A model generated the notes under the pieces. It saw only the letters and a program-made list of their open reading frames with translations, ran no database searches and was not told the DNA's origin. DNA of 49,844 bases from Microcoleus sp. CAWBG506 (GTDB lineage Bacteria; Cyanobacteriota; Cyanobacteriia; Cyanobacteriales; Microcoleaceae), in assembly GCA_020883125.1 (NCBI GenBank), contig JAHREW010000044.1, forward strand, positions 5,007 to 54,850, given 5' to 3'. Position numbers and translations under genes: made by a program. Shown piece by piece: positions 7,482-17,457 of the stretch; the stretch's first letter is position 1; each line of letters begins with the position of its first letter.

Positions 7482-8144
7482 CTACTTAATCTTATTCACA
7501 TAGCCCCACAAACTATAATCTCGACTCAACCATCCCCGGAAAAATGCCATCTGACTTGGGTCTTCTTGCACCCGTTTGTAGCGATAAATAATCCGTTCAT
7601 TAATCATTTGCAAAGCGGTATTTCTGTTGTTTGCACTTTTGAGCGCTTCCTTGGTGCGGCTATCAAAAATCCCAGTTTGTGGCAATCCTAACGCTTGTTG
7701 AAGAAAGGTAATTGAGTTGTTAATTCCAAAGTTAACCGCCGTGTCAAACATGACGATCGCCAAAGTTGGGTGCATTGTTCCTGAAAGACTCGAATCCCAG
7801 TAATATTTATAAATTTCTAGGAGCTCTGCTTCCGACATCTGCGTTACATCTAGGGGTGGCAGCCCACGACTGTATCGGTAAGCATTATATTCGGTTTGCA
7901 GAATCCCTCGATAAGTTCTGCCACCCTTGTCTGCGGGGTGATCGCTGAATCCGCCCTCAAAATATAGGGTAAAATAAAGGGCTGTTTGAAATAATTTCTG
8001 CCGAAAGTTGGCTGTCTGCTGCTGTGCCACCGTCTTTTGGGCAAAGGGCAAGGGAATTGCCAGACTTAACAAAAGTATGCCCAGTAAGAGGTTTGGTTTC
8101 CACTTGATTTTCGGTTCACGCTGTGTTTTTTGCTTGTCGCTCAT
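7482..8144 (-). CDS. Exported GH108-type muramidase with peptidoglycan-binding domain
   Basis: The 220-aa protein carries a basic N-terminus and hydrophobic segment (about residues 18-36) ending near AVAQQQ-like sequence, consistent with a signal peptide or anchor. The catalytic domain (about 50-150) has YFEGGFSDHPADKGGRTYRG, with Glu63 in the EGG motif of glycosyl hydrolase family 108 (DUF847). It should cut peptidoglycan glycan strands. The C-terminal part, FLQQALGLPQTGIFDSRTKE onward, matches the companion peptidoglycan-binding domain of phage and bacterial GH108 proteins. No holin or phage genes are nearby, so a housekeeping wall role is more likely than lysis. It is divergent from the gene at 8244. 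Confidence 0.86.
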   Translation of the reverse strand: MSDKQKTQREPKIKWKPNLLLGILLLSLAIPLPFAQKTVAQQQTANFRQKLFQTALYFTLYFEGGFSDHPADKGGRTYRGILQTEYNAYRYSRGLPPLDVTQMSEAELLEIYKYYWDSSLSGTMHPTLAIVMFDTAVNFGINNSITFLQQALGLPQTGIFDSRTKEALKSANNRNTALQMINERIIYRYKRVQEDPSQMAFFRGWLSRDYSLWGYVNKIK

Positions 8145-8243
8145 AAATTCCCAGTCCGATCGCCCGTAGTTCTGCTAAAACTGCTACTCTGCAAAATAAT
8201 ATAGATTCAACCTTTAACTTGATAGCACAGATAGGCAGCGAAG

Positions 8244-10418
8244 ATGAATCCCGATTTCCACAATCAGTCTGAAACACCCAAATTGGAAGATGCTGCATCT
8301 GTGACAATCCTTGCAGAAAAATATTACTCTCAAGGTAATTTAGCAGAAGCCATTGCCACTTGTCGCCTCGCACTGGAATTACAACCGGATTGGGCTCCAG
8401 CTTACGTGACAATGGGCAACGTCCACCAAGCCAACGGGCAACTTGATGAGGCGATGCGGCTGTATTCTGAGGCGATCGCCCTGAATCCCGACTTTGCCGA
8501 GGCCTATGCTAATTTGGGGAGTATGCTCTACAAACAAGGGCATTTTATAGAGGCGATTGTCAATTACCAAAAGGCGATCGTCCTCAAATCAGATTTAGCA
8601 CCAGCTTACTGGAATTTAGCACTCACACTCAAGCGCCAAGGGCAATTTGAGGCGGCGCTTTCCTACGAGCAAAAAGCTCTCGAACTCAATCCCGATCTGG
8701 CTGAGCTAGATCTTAACTTAGATTTGGGAGATAAATTGGCGGGGGAAGGTAAGCTGGATGAGGCTGTGGCTGCTTGGCAACGGGCGATCGACCTCAAGCC
8801 CGATTTACCAGAAGCCTACTGTCAAATAGGCATAGTTTTGCGCTATCAAGGCAAATTGAAAGAAGCAATTCCCTATTTTGCAAAAGCCTTAGAAATTAAA
8901 CCAGATTTTATTCCCGCTCACCAACATTTGTGTGCCATTCTCAGAGATACCAGCGATTTATCTCAGGCGCGGCAAGCTGTTCACAGATACAGTCAAATGT
9001 GCGGTGAAAACGATCCAATTATGACCGCAATTTACTTCGTCAGTACCTATCAAGTGTCGGGGCTGAATCAAATTGCTAAAGATAGATTTTTAGAACTAGA
9101 ATCTTACTTGGAGCAAAACTTAGACCCAGTTACAGCAGTTGAAATTAAATCGCTGTATGCCAATTTCTTGTTTAGTACGCCCTATTTGCGAGATGATGTG
9201 GCAGTCAATTCTCAACTTTACAGAAGAATTGCCCAAAAGTATATCGACCAATGTATCAAACCTAATTTTCCCGAAGTCACTCATTACAGTCTAAAAACAA
9301 CGGCGAGGGCTGGTAAACTAAAAATCGGGTGTTTGTCCAATCACTTCCGTCGCCATTCTGTGGGTTGGTGCAGTGCTGACATCCTTCGCGAATTGTCGGC
9401 GATCGCGAATTTGCATTTGTACGCTTCCGAAAGAATTGTTCCTGATGACCAAACCAAAAAGTTTGAAAGTTTTGGCAAACTAACTTTGCCCAAAAATTTT
9501 GCCAACGGAATGTCTAATTCCTCAGAAATTATCGCTCAAATTAGAATTGATGAATTAGATGTTTTAGTTGATTTAGATTCTCTCAGCGTACCAATTCATG
9601 CTGATATTCTCTACGCCAAACCCGCAGCAGTTTGTGTGTCTTGGTTAGGATTTGATGCGGCTTACATATCACCAGCAAATTATTTTCTTTCTGATTGGCA
9701 CTCGCATCCAGCAGGTAGGGAAAAATATTATGATGAGCAGCTAATTAGGATGCCTGATTCCTTTGTGGCGTTGTCTGGTTTTCAAAGGTATGGAGTCAAT
9801 CCAGTGGCCTTGAGAAGGTCGAATCGGATTGGTTTAGACCAGATAGTTTACCTGTGTGTCGCTCCGGGAAGAAAATTTAATGCCGAGTTGGTGAAAGCAC
9901 AGGTGGCTATTCTTAAACAAGTGCCAAATAGTGTGTTAATTCACAAAGCTTTAGGCGATAATGCGGTGTTTCAAGCTGCTTATCACCAGGTTTGCGAAAC
10001 AGAAGGAGTTAGCAAACACCGGATTAAGTTTTTGCCACGGGTTGCTACGGAGGAAGAACATAGAATTGTATATTTGCTGGCAGATGTTTTGTTGGATTCT
10101 TATCCTTATAATGGTGGGACTCACACCTTAGAGGCTTTGTGGTTTAATTTGCCTGTGGTTACTCGAATTGGAGAGCAGTTTTTATCGAGAATGGGTTATT
10201 CGTTTTTGCAGACTTTGGGAATTACCACTGGGATGGCTTGGTCTTGGGAGGAATATGTGGAATTTGGGGTAAAATTAGGTCAAGATAGTGAATTACGAAA
10301 CGGGGTGAAAGCGCAGTTGGCTAATTCTAAAAAAGCCGAAAATTTGTCGCCATTGTGGAACCCTAAAAAGTTTGCTGGAGATATGTACGCACTGTTTGAA
10401 AAACTGTGTAAAATATAG
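8244..10418 (+). CDS. TPR protein with SPINDLY/OGT-type GT41 glycosyltransferase domain
   Basis: The 724-aa cytoplasmic protein has about six tetratricopeptide repeats (residues ~20-240, each with the A..N.G......A......A...P pattern, e.g. AEAYANLGSMLYKQGHFIEA). A GT41 catalytic region follows (about 360-720): LKIGCLSNHFRRHSVGW, VCVSWLGFDA, YNGGTHTLEALWFNLPVVT and the final helix. This family transfers GlcNAc or a related sugar to protein Ser/Thr, but substrates in cyanobacteria are largely undefined. The usual length for this class is 700-750 aa, so it is complete. miaE begins 31 bases downstream and may be co-transcribed. Confidence 0.9.
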   Translation: MNPDFHNQSETPKLEDAASVTILAEKYYSQGNLAEAIATCRLALELQPDWAPAYVTMGNVHQANGQLDEAMRLYSEAIALNPDFAEAYANLGSMLYKQGHFIEAIVNYQKAIVLKSDLAPAYWNLALTLKRQGQFEAALSYEQKALELNPDLAELDLNLDLGDKLAGEGKLDEAVAAWQRAIDLKPDLPEAYCQIGIVLRYQGKLKEAIPYFAKALEIKPDFIPAHQHLCAILRDTSDLSQARQAVHRYSQMCGENDPIMTAIYFVSTYQVSGLNQIAKDRFLELESYLEQNLDPVTAVEIKSLYANFLFSTPYLRDDVAVNSQLYRRIAQKYIDQCIKPNFPEVTHYSLKTTARAGKLKIGCLSNHFRRHSVGWCSADILRELSAIANLHLYASERIVPDDQTKKFESFGKLTLPKNFANGMSNSSEIIAQIRIDELDVLVDLDSLSVPIHADILYAKPAAVCVSWLGFDAAYISPANYFLSDWHSHPAGREKYYDEQLIRMPDSFVALSGFQRYGVNPVALRRSNRIGLDQIVYLCVAPGRKFNAELVKAQVAILKQVPNSVLIHKALGDNAVFQAAYHQVCETEGVSKHRIKFLPRVATEEEHRIVYLLADVLLDSYPYNGGTHTLEALWFNLPVVTRIGEQFLSRMGYSFLQTLGITTGMAWSWEEYVEFGVKLGQDSELRNGVKAQLANSKKAENLSPLWNPKKFAGDMYALFEKLCKI

Positions 10419-10449
10419 ATTTAATCTCACATCTCCAGTATTATATCTG

Positions 10450-11040
10450 ATGGCTTTACCAACTATTAAGTTTCTGAAACAGCCGACTTCCCAAGATTGG
10501 GTACAACAGGCGATCGCCAATTTAGATACTATCTTATTAGACCATTCTCACTGCGAGCGCAAGGCGGCTGGGGTAGCATTGAATTTAATGTTTCGCTACC
10601 CGGCTCATGCTAAATTGGTGAGGATGTTAACGGCGATCGCCCGCGAAGAATTAGAGCATTTTGAGCAAGTCAATCAGCACTTGGAAAAACGTAACATTGC
10701 TTTGGGCCCCTTGGGGGCTCCTCCCTACGGTGCTGGTTTGTCTAGCCAAATTCGGAAGCAAGAACCGGATCGACTTTTGGATTCTTTGCTGGTTTCTGGT
10801 TTAATCGAAGCGCGGAGTCACGAAAGGCTGGGACTGCTGGCAGATAGTTGTGTCGATGGAGAATTAGCTAAATTTTACCGGAGTTTGATGGTTTCGGAAG
10901 CTCGCCATTATGGTGTATATTGGATTTTGGCAACAACTTATTTCGATCGCTCTGTTGTCGATCGGCGGCTGGAGCAATTATCCTTAGTTGAAAGCGAGTT
11001 GCTGGCAACTATTCATCCAGAACCGAGAATTCATAGCTAA
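10450..11040 (+). CDS. miaE: tRNA-(2-methylthio-N6-isopentenyl-A37) hydroxylase MiaE
   Basis: MiaE is a non-haem di-iron monooxygenase that hydroxylates ms2i6A37 in tRNA. The ferritin-like ligand pattern is visible: a Glu-Arg-Lys region in DHSHCERKAAG, EELEHFEQV, then IEARSHERLGLL and SEARHYGVYW, giving the expected E...ExxH...E...ExxH set. The product is 196 aa when started at the ATG at 10450. An earlier ATG at 10372 lies inside the upstream gene and would add 26 residues unlike the family, so 10450 is chosen. It follows the GT41 gene by 31 bases on the same strand. Confidence 0.93.
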   Translation: MALPTIKFLKQPTSQDWVQQAIANLDTILLDHSHCERKAAGVALNLMFRYPAHAKLVRMLTAIAREELEHFEQVNQHLEKRNIALGPLGAPPYGAGLSSQIRKQEPDRLLDSLLVSGLIEARSHERLGLLADSCVDGELAKFYRSLMVSEARHYGVYWILATTYFDRSVVDRRLEQLSLVESELLATIHPEPRIHS

Positions 11041-11133
11041 ATATAGGGTGTATTAAAGTGCTGTAAAACACAAATTTATGGCAATTTTACAGTAGTTTCT
11101 AAAGTGACTGAAAAATATGATTTACGAAAACCA

Positions 11134-11631
11134 ATGAAAACCCAATATCATGATTTTTTAATTCGTTCCTGGGAAACACGCGACCGGGCTGATGCTTTTC
11201 ATGTGATTCGCGATGTCTTATTGGAGTACGGTTTAAGATCTGAGCCTTTCGGAGCCGATCGAGATGTGTATGATGTAGAACTACACTATCATGCCAAAGG
11301 TGGAGAATTTTGGGTGGTTGAACGGGAAGGAGAAATCGTAGGAACGGCGGCATACTATCCAATTGAACGAGGCAATAATGCTGTGGAAATTCGCAAAATG
11401 TATATTTCGCCCACAGCCAGGGGAAAGGGTTTAGGAAAATTTTTACTGCAACAATTGGAAAGTAAAATTGCTAGTTGTGGCTTTGATGAAATCTGGCTCG
11501 AAACTGCTAGCGTTCTCACGGAAGCTGTTAATATGTATGAAAAGAACGGATATCAACCAACAACTGGTGTAGAGACGCAAAGGTGCGATCGGGTTTACAA
11601 AAAAGTAATCAAAGCAGAAATAAAGGAATAA
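11134..11631 (+). CDS. GNAT-family N-acetyltransferase
   Basis: This is an acetyl-CoA-dependent acyltransferase of the Gcn5-related fold. Motif A is clear: VEIRKMYISPTARGKGLGKFLL, with the R/Q-x-x-G-x-G/A pyrophosphate loop as ARGKGLGKFLL. The LETASVLTEAVNMYEKNGY stretch is the usual motif B. The acceptor substrate cannot be predicted. The ATG at 11134 gives 165 aa starting MKTQYHDFLIRSW and fits the fold; a GTG at 11104 would add ten polar residues and cannot be excluded, as neither has a strong ribosome-binding site. It is a single gene, cytoplasmic. Confidence 0.85.
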   Translation: MKTQYHDFLIRSWETRDRADAFHVIRDVLLEYGLRSEPFGADRDVYDVELHYHAKGGEFWVVEREGEIVGTAAYYPIERGNNAVEIRKMYISPTARGKGLGKFLLQQLESKIASCGFDEIWLETASVLTEAVNMYEKNGYQPTTGVETQRCDRVYKKVIKAEIKE

Positions 11632-11711
11632 AAAAATCAGGCCTAGGCAACTCCGGCCACAAATCGGAATTATTAAACACTCTCTTCTCTTCCTTCGCGC
11701 CTTCGCGGTTA

Positions 11712-11815
11712 ATATCAATTCCAGTTGTATCGGAATGATTAAACCACAGAGAACACAGAGGACACAGAGAAAGAGAAGAGAGAAATAATAATTCCGATGT
11801 CAACGGATTTGATAT
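11712..11815. repeat. MITE-like element with terminal inverted repeats
   Basis: The ends at 11712-11736 (ATATCAATTCCAGTTGTATC...) and 11791-11815 are about 25-bp inverted repeats, matching at roughly 18 positions. Between them is a purine-rich 'ccacagagaacacagaggacacagag' type core. The adjoining 11695-11710 carries a 'cgcgccttcgcggtt' dyad. Related copies lie at 15864, 20485 and 27699. No transposase is encoded; the element would be non-autonomous if mobile. Confidence 0.65.
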
Positions 11816-11902
11816 AAATCATTCCCATACAACCTAAATTAATATCAAGAGTGTTCTATAAAGGCTCAATCATGACCATGCAACCGCAATTTGTATTGCT
11901 GC

Positions 11903-14900
11903 TTAATCTTTTTTTTGTCGCAGAGGAATCTCGATCGCAAATTCGCAACCTTCTCCCAATACAGAATTGCAAAAAAGCTCGCCACCGTGTTTTTCGGCGA
12001 CAATTGACATGGAAATTGCTAAACCTAAACCAGTTCCCTTACCCACTGGTTTAGTGGTAAAAAATGGATCGAATAAGTGCTTCTTCACATCTTCGCTGAT
12101 ACCAGGGCCACTATCCCTAATCCGAATCGCCACGCAGTTATTTTCGGTTACTTCTGTGCGAATCGTAATTTCGAGATTTTTGGCTGTATTTGCCCGATTT
12201 CTGACCTCCGCAGCGGATTTTTCCACATCCATTTCTATGGCATCGATGGCATTACTCAACAAATTCATAAATACTTGATTTAACTGACCAGGATAGCACT
12301 CTACTTTGGGTAAATCACCGTATTGTTTAATCACATTAATAGGAAGGCGCTCTGGTTTATTTTTGATGCGGTTTTGCAAAATCATCAGGGTGCTTTCTAT
12401 CCCTTCATGAATGTCTACTTTTTTCATTTCGGCTTCGTCAAGTCTGGAGAAAGTACGCAAACTTAAAACTATATCCCGAATGCGATCGGCTCCTACTTTC
12501 ATTGATGAGATGATTTTTGGGTAATCTTCAAGAATATAATCAAGTTCGATGGTTTCTATTTCATCTAAAATTGCTGCGGTAGGCTCCGGGTATTCCTGTT
12601 GATAAATTTGGATTAGTTTCAGCAGGCTTTGAGTGTATTCGCTGGCGTAAGTAAGATTACCATAAATAAAATTTACGGGGTTGTTAATTTCGTGGGCGAC
12701 ACCTGCTACCAACTGTCCCAAACTCGACATTTTTTCACTCTGAATTAACTGAGATTGGGTGCGCTGGAGTTGGTGCAAAGTTTCTTCTAACTGTACAGCT
12801 TGAGCTTGAGCTAATTTGGCGGCAGTGCGGGTTTGGGTGTAAAGTTCGGCATGATCGATCGCGATCGCAATTTGAGCAGCCACTCCTTGCATCAATTCCA
12901 CCTCAGAATCGTTCCAATTTCGCATTTCCCCAGCTTGATAGCAGCCAATGGCCCCAATATCGCCGGCAGTAGTTTGAATTGGTAGCACTAGCATCGAAAC
13001 GACTCCAAATGTTTGATGAATTTCGCCTATTTCTCTATTTTTTAAAGTGCTAATATTATTAACTTGCAAAGTTTTCATCTGCCCAATATGCTGGGCTATA
13101 ATACTAGAATTTTCGTCCACAAAACAGGCACCCAAAAAGCTTAGTAATGCCGGATTTTTGGCTTCGCAAGTCACTTCCCAAACAGCAGAATTATCATGGG
13201 AGCGATACCAAGCAAAAATGCACCAATCTAGCTGCATGAGATGGCGAATTTCTGCAACGGAAGTTTCTAAAATAGTCTCTAATTCTAAAGAATTGCGAAT
13301 TTGGCTGGCAATTTGGTTTAGCAGTTGTTCGCGTCGAGCTTGCTGTCGGAGTGTTTGTTCCGATCGCAGTAAAACTTCTTCGGCAAATTTGCGATCGCTC
13401 AAATCTTGGACTACTGCTTGGATCATTGTTTCATTGCCGACTTGGATGATTGTCAGCACGACTTCTGCCGGAAAATTATTACCATCCAAACGCTGGTGGA
13501 GCCAATCAAAACGGTTATGGCGGCGTTCAAAGGCGATGGCCATCATTTCATTAGCCATACTCAAAGAGTCTTTGCCGTTTGGTTGGAAAGGTGGCGAAAA
13601 TTGACCAGGATTCTTACCTACAAACTGCTCTTTGCCTGTGGCTCCAAATAGTTCTAGGGTGGCATTGTTGACATCACGAATCCCATTTTCATCTAACATT
13701 AAAACAGCCAAACTGGTTAATTCGTAAAGCGAGCGAAATTTAGCTTCCGACTGCTGCAATGCTGCTTCTGCTTTTTTGCGATCGGTAATGTCGGCAATCA
13801 TCGCCAAAGCGCCGATATAGTTTCCCTGTTTATCTAGCATAGGATTACTAGAAACTATCGCCCACAAATCACTGCCATCTTTGCGACGGAACTTGAAATC
13901 ATGTTGTTCGCGGATGCCTTGGCGACGGCGTTCTAGATTTGCTTGAGAGATGGCAATACCTTCTTCATCCATGAAAGTAAATAACGGCTGTTGCATCATT
14001 TCATCGGTGGTGCAGCCAAGCATATCAGCCATTTTTTGGTTGACAAAAGTAGTTTTACTCTCGGCATCAATCATCCAAATGCCTTCGTCTGCTGTCTCTA
14101 CAATGCACCTGTATTTTTCTTCGCTTTGCCGGAGTGCTTCCTCGGCTAATTGACTGTCAGTAATGTTTTGAGTCATCAGCAATCCGCCGGTGATTTCCTG
14201 CCGTTCGTTTTTGACTGGCAAAGTATAGGCTAGGTAAGTGCGATGGTTGTAACTAAATTCTGTAACAACCGTTTCTCCACCTAGTGCAGCCCGATAATTT
14301 GGTTCCACAGCAGCGCAGAATTCTGGGGAAAATATTTCCCAAATTGTCTTGCCTTCCATCAACTCTTTAGAAAGACCAACTGCTGCTAATTCTTTCCCTT
14401 CTACAAGGGTATAACGCAATTCTGTATCAAACAGCATCACCGCACCGTTAGGAAAATTGCTTGCCATAGTGCGGTAGAGTTGTTCGCTTTGTCGTAGGGC
14501 TTCTTCTGCTTGTTTGCGAGCGGTAATTTCAATAACTACTGCGCCAATGCCGATCGCATCGCCACCTGCATCTAGTAGGGGAAAGTAAGAGGCGACGATG
14601 TGTGCCATCACTCCGGGCTCTATCACTTTTTCCGTGCTGATTTCGATATTGAGTACGGGTTCTTTTGTCCGCAAAATTTGCTGGTATAAAGGCTCGACGA
14701 TGGGAGCGATATCTGGTATAATTTCATGCACAGTCTTGCCGATGTGGTCGGCTGGGCTGGCATCGTTCATTTCTGCTAACATTTTATTGATTTGTACGAA
14801 TCGCAGTCCATCGTCCAAAATGCAAAGTCCTGCCGGCGCATCCTTGAAAAAAGCATCAAATCGTGCTTGTCGCACCGCTAATTCTTGTTCTAAAGCTTTG

Positions 14901-15772
14901 CGATCGCTAATATCTGTTAAATAGCCAATCATCCCTATAACTTCTCCCCTGTGGTCTTTCAATAGCGAAAGCACGAGGTGAGAATAAAAAACTTCTCCTG
15001 ATTTACGACGTGTTATAACTTCTGTTTCATACTCCCTTTTTTTTTGTAGGACGTATATGACTTTTTTCAACAAAATCTGGTATTTTTCTGGCGGGTAAAT
15101 GAGAGAAATATGCTTTCCTAATACTTCACTTTCTTGATACCCGTATAACCTTTGGGATGCTTGATTCCAACTGGTGATGAAACCATCCATATCTGTACAA
15201 ATCACCGCTTCTCGAATTTGGTCAATAATTTGACTGTGGTGACGCAAGTTTGCTTGAGTTTGTTCAAGTTCGGCGATGGTTTGTTGGAGTTTTTCCTGAG
15301 TTTTTGCCAGTTGCGTAGTTGGCTGAGCTAGTAAGTTTTCTAGATTAAAATTGCTTGGCTGCGACAAAGATGCCGAGAGTAAGATACTGTTTTGAACCCC
15401 CTCGTTGCCAATTTTTTCAGCAGTCAGCCACAGCCCAGACTCTCCCTCTATTTCCACTGTCCACTGGGAAACGCGCACAGGTACGAGATGACCGTCTTTG
15501 TGTTGGTATGCTGCTGCACAGTGGTCTGTGCATTTATGCTGGAGCTGATTTTCTGGATATTTTTTTGGTTGGGCTGTACATTCTGTGTGCAAAACTGCCC
15601 AGTAGTTGAGGGTGAGAGTTGTTTCAACTGTGTGGCCGATAATTGCTGCAAAGGCTGGATTTGCTTCCAAAAAAGTCCCGTCCATCCGACACAAGGCAAG
15701 CCCCATCGGACTGATTTCTAACAATTTGCGGTGGCTGGGATCGCTCCGGTCTTCTCCTAGCTGGCTTGGCAT
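11903..15772 (-). CDS. Multi-PAS/GAF sensor histidine kinase, 1289 aa
   Basis: This is a soluble two-component sensor kinase. About six PAS units follow one another: a Cys/His-rich first unit (residues ~15-125), then ~185-300, ~305-425, ~430-550, ~555-675 and ~680-800, most ending in the D(I/L)(T/S)DRK PAC motif. A GAF domain (~815-985) and a coiled coil precede the DHp domain, where VAGVAHEINNP places the phospho-accepting His near residue 1027. The HATPase domain has NQVFMNLLSNAIDAIE, DSGPGIS and GKGTGLGLAIS. There is no membrane segment and no receiver domain or adjacent regulator, so the output partner is unknown. A near-consensus CRP-like site lies 57-72 bases upstream of its ATG. Confidence 0.93.
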   Translation of the reverse strand: MPSQLGEDRSDPSHRKLLEISPMGLALCRMDGTFLEANPAFAAIIGHTVETTLTLNYWAVLHTECTAQPKKYPENQLQHKCTDHCAAAYQHKDGHLVPVRVSQWTVEIEGESGLWLTAEKIGNEGVQNSILLSASLSQPSNFNLENLLAQPTTQLAKTQEKLQQTIAELEQTQANLRHHSQIIDQIREAVICTDMDGFITSWNQASQRLYGYQESEVLGKHISLIYPPEKYQILLKKVIYVLQKKREYETEVITRRKSGEVFYSHLVLSLLKDHRGEVIGMIGYLTDISDRKALEQELAVRQARFDAFFKDAPAGLCILDDGLRFVQINKMLAEMNDASPADHIGKTVHEIIPDIAPIVEPLYQQILRTKEPVLNIEISTEKVIEPGVMAHIVASYFPLLDAGGDAIGIGAVVIEITARKQAEEALRQSEQLYRTMASNFPNGAVMLFDTELRYTLVEGKELAAVGLSKELMEGKTIWEIFSPEFCAAVEPNYRAALGGETVVTEFSYNHRTYLAYTLPVKNERQEITGGLLMTQNITDSQLAEEALRQSEEKYRCIVETADEGIWMIDAESKTTFVNQKMADMLGCTTDEMMQQPLFTFMDEEGIAISQANLERRRQGIREQHDFKFRRKDGSDLWAIVSSNPMLDKQGNYIGALAMIADITDRKKAEAALQQSEAKFRSLYELTSLAVLMLDENGIRDVNNATLELFGATGKEQFVGKNPGQFSPPFQPNGKDSLSMANEMMAIAFERRHNRFDWLHQRLDGNNFPAEVVLTIIQVGNETMIQAVVQDLSDRKFAEEVLLRSEQTLRQQARREQLLNQIASQIRNSLELETILETSVAEIRHLMQLDWCIFAWYRSHDNSAVWEVTCEAKNPALLSFLGACFVDENSSIIAQHIGQMKTLQVNNISTLKNREIGEIHQTFGVVSMLVLPIQTTAGDIGAIGCYQAGEMRNWNDSEVELMQGVAAQIAIAIDHAELYTQTRTAAKLAQAQAVQLEETLHQLQRTQSQLIQSEKMSSLGQLVAGVAHEINNPVNFIYGNLTYASEYTQSLLKLIQIYQQEYPEPTAAILDEIETIELDYILEDYPKIISSMKVGADRIRDIVLSLRTFSRLDEAEMKKVDIHEGIESTLMILQNRIKNKPERLPINVIKQYGDLPKVECYPGQLNQVFMNLLSNAIDAIEMDVEKSAAEVRNRANTAKNLEITIRTEVTENNCVAIRIRDSGPGISEDVKKHLFDPFFTTKPVGKGTGLGLAISMSIVAEKHGGELFCNSVLGEGCEFAIEIPLRQKKD

Positions 15773-15828
15773 CTGACCTGTCTGGGATGGGCTAACTAAT
15801 TATAATCTACTTTTATATTTTTTTATAT

Positions 15829-15844
15829 TGTGATTTTTATCACT
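15829..15844 (-). promoter_or_regulatory. CRP/SyCRP1-like site TGTGA-N6-TCACT
   Basis: TGTGATTTTTATCACT matches nine of ten conserved bases of the CRP-family consensus. It lies 57-72 bases upstream of the histidine kinase start at 15772. The flanks are AT-rich and could hold the promoter. The proposed link to cAMP is inference, supported by the adenylate cyclase at 2713-3936 and the exact site at 1383. Confidence 0.45.
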
Positions 15845-15863
15845 ATTTCAGCAGTCAGTAGTT

Positions 15864-15945
15864 ATATCAATTCCGGTTGTATCGTCAGGTGATTTAACCG
15901 CGAAGGCGCGAAGTACGCGAAGCAAGAGCAGAGAGAGTTTAATAC
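15864..15945. repeat. Partial MITE-like repeat copy
   Basis: The left end ATATCAATTCCGGTTGTATC (15864-15883) matches the left end of the element at 11712 with one change. It is followed by 'gatttaaccgcgaaggcgcgaag' and a purine-rich tract. No clear right terminal repeat was found, so this is a partial or diverged copy. The rest of the 15946-16062 spacer shows only a T-tract and short TTGTTG/TTGTTAT repeats. Confidence 0.55.
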
Positions 15946-16062
15946 AGGACGATGAAGAGAGGATTTTATATTATTGGTTTTTTTTTGTTGTTGGTTGTTT
16001 GTTATTGGCTATGCCGTGTCCTTCGATTCGGCCAATAACTAACAACCAATCACTAGGTGTAA

Positions 16063-17457
16063 TTAATCGCGGGCTATGCCTTCGGCTCGTGCTGCCAACT
16101 GCACTGCACTAGCGACAGCAGTAGCAACTCGCTCGTCAAATACAGAGGGTATAATGTATTCTTTGTTCAGCTTGGAAGGGCTGACTAAAGAGGCGATCGC
16201 ATAAGCTGCTTCCAAATACATATTGGTCGTGATCGTGGCAGCCTTGCAGTCCAAAGCACCTCGGAATATGCCCGGAAATGCCAAAACATTGTTAATTTGA
16301 TTCGGGTAATCGCTACGCCCAGTTGCGATAATTGCTACATCGTCCATGATTAATTCTGGCTGAATTTCGGGAATCGGATTTGCCATTGCAAACACAATCC
16401 GATTCTCTGCCATGGAACGCACCATGGAGCGGGTCACAACTCCAGGGGCGCTAACTCCTAAAAACACATCGGCACCGGCGATCGCATCTTCCAAGGTCCC
16501 GCCCGAAGCCACGGCAAACTCTAGTTTTTCTGGGTTCATGTCTGTGCGGTCTTTGGAGAGGACACCTTTGGAGTCGCACATGATGATGTTTTCGGCACCT
16601 GCTTTGCGTAACAAGCGGGCGATCGCAACTCCAGCAGCACCGGCTCCATTAATCACGATGCAAACTTCTGACATTGATTTTTGCACTACTTTTAGGGCAT
16701 TAATTAATGCTGCTAAACTGACAATTGCAGTGCCATGTTGGTCATCATGAAAAATCGGAATATCTAGAGTTTCGCGCAATCTTGCTTCGATTTCAAAGCA
16801 GCGTGGTGAGGAAATATCTTCGAGATTAACACCGCCAAAAACTGGGGCAATATTCTGTACTGTGCGAATAATTTCCTCGGTATCTTGGGTATTCAAACAG
16901 ATAGGAAAAGCATCTATTCCGGCAAATTCTTTAAATAACATGGCTTTGCCTTCCATGACTGGAAGCGCAGCCATCGGGCCGAGGTTTCCCAGTCCCAAAA
17001 CTGCGCTACCATCGGTAACAATGGCAACAGTATTTTGTTTGATTGTCAGGTTGTAAACTTGTTGGGGGTCATTGGCGATCGCCGTGCAGATGCGCCCAAC
17101 CCCAGGGGTGTATGCCATTGCCAAATCGGACTGGCGTTTGAGGGAAATTTTGCTTTCTACTCGGATTTTGCCACCGCGGTGCAAGTTGAAGGTGCGATCG
17201 TATACGTCGATCACTTTGATATTGGGCAGTGCTTTCACTGCTTGGACTATTTCTTCGCTGTGTTCGGTGCTCGAAGCATCGACAGTGATATCGCGAGTTG
17301 TAGTGGCGCGGGTTTGCTCGATCAAGTCAATTTGGCCGAAGTTGCCGCCAACAGAGCCGATCGCGCTGGTGACGCCTGCCAGCATTCCCGGCTGGTTTGG
17401 TAGGGAAACGCGAATTGTCAAACTAAAGCTAGGATTCGGTGTCAGTTTTACGCTCAT
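16063..17457 (-). CDS. NAD(P)-dependent malic enzyme with N-terminal ACT domain
   Basis: The enzyme oxidatively decarboxylates malate to pyruvate and CO2, feeding anaplerotic carbon flow. An ACT regulatory domain occupies residues ~10-85 (LTIRVSLPNQPGMLAGVTSA). The malic enzyme core follows: YTPGVGRICTAIA, the TDGSAVLGLGNLGP cofactor/metal segment, FGGVNLEDISSPRCFEIE and the metal-site DIPIFHDDQHGTA. The Rossmann motif is INGAGAAGVAIARLL and the tail FAMANPIPEIQPE. Length 464 aa is normal for the short bacterial form with ACT. ACT domains usually bind amino acids; the ligand here is unknown. NAD versus NADP preference cannot be decided by eye. Confidence 0.94.
   Translation of the reverse strand: MSVKLTPNPSFSLTIRVSLPNQPGMLAGVTSAIGSVGGNFGQIDLIEQTRATTTRDITVDASSTEHSEEIVQAVKALPNIKVIDVYDRTFNLHRGGKIRVESKISLKRQSDLAMAYTPGVGRICTAIANDPQQVYNLTIKQNTVAIVTDGSAVLGLGNLGPMAALPVMEGKAMLFKEFAGIDAFPICLNTQDTEEIIRTVQNIAPVFGGVNLEDISSPRCFEIEARLRETLDIPIFHDDQHGTAIVSLAALINALKVVQKSMSEVCIVINGAGAAGVAIARLLRKAGAENIIMCDSKGVLSKDRTDMNPEKLEFAVASGGTLEDAIAGADVFLGVSAPGVVTRSMVRSMAENRIVFAMANPIPEIQPELIMDDVAIIATGRSDYPNQINNVLAFPGIFRGALDCKAATITTNMYLEAAYAIASLVSPSKLNKEYIIPSVFDERVATAVASAVQLAARAEGIARD

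Noticed and set aside
7482..8144. GH108-type gene as an endolysin of a prophage
   Set aside because: No holin, terminase or structural phage gene is near, and the protein has its own export signal.
10372..10449. Longer miaE starting at 10372
   Set aside because: The extra 26 codons overlap the end of the GT41 gene and do not resemble the MiaE N-terminus.
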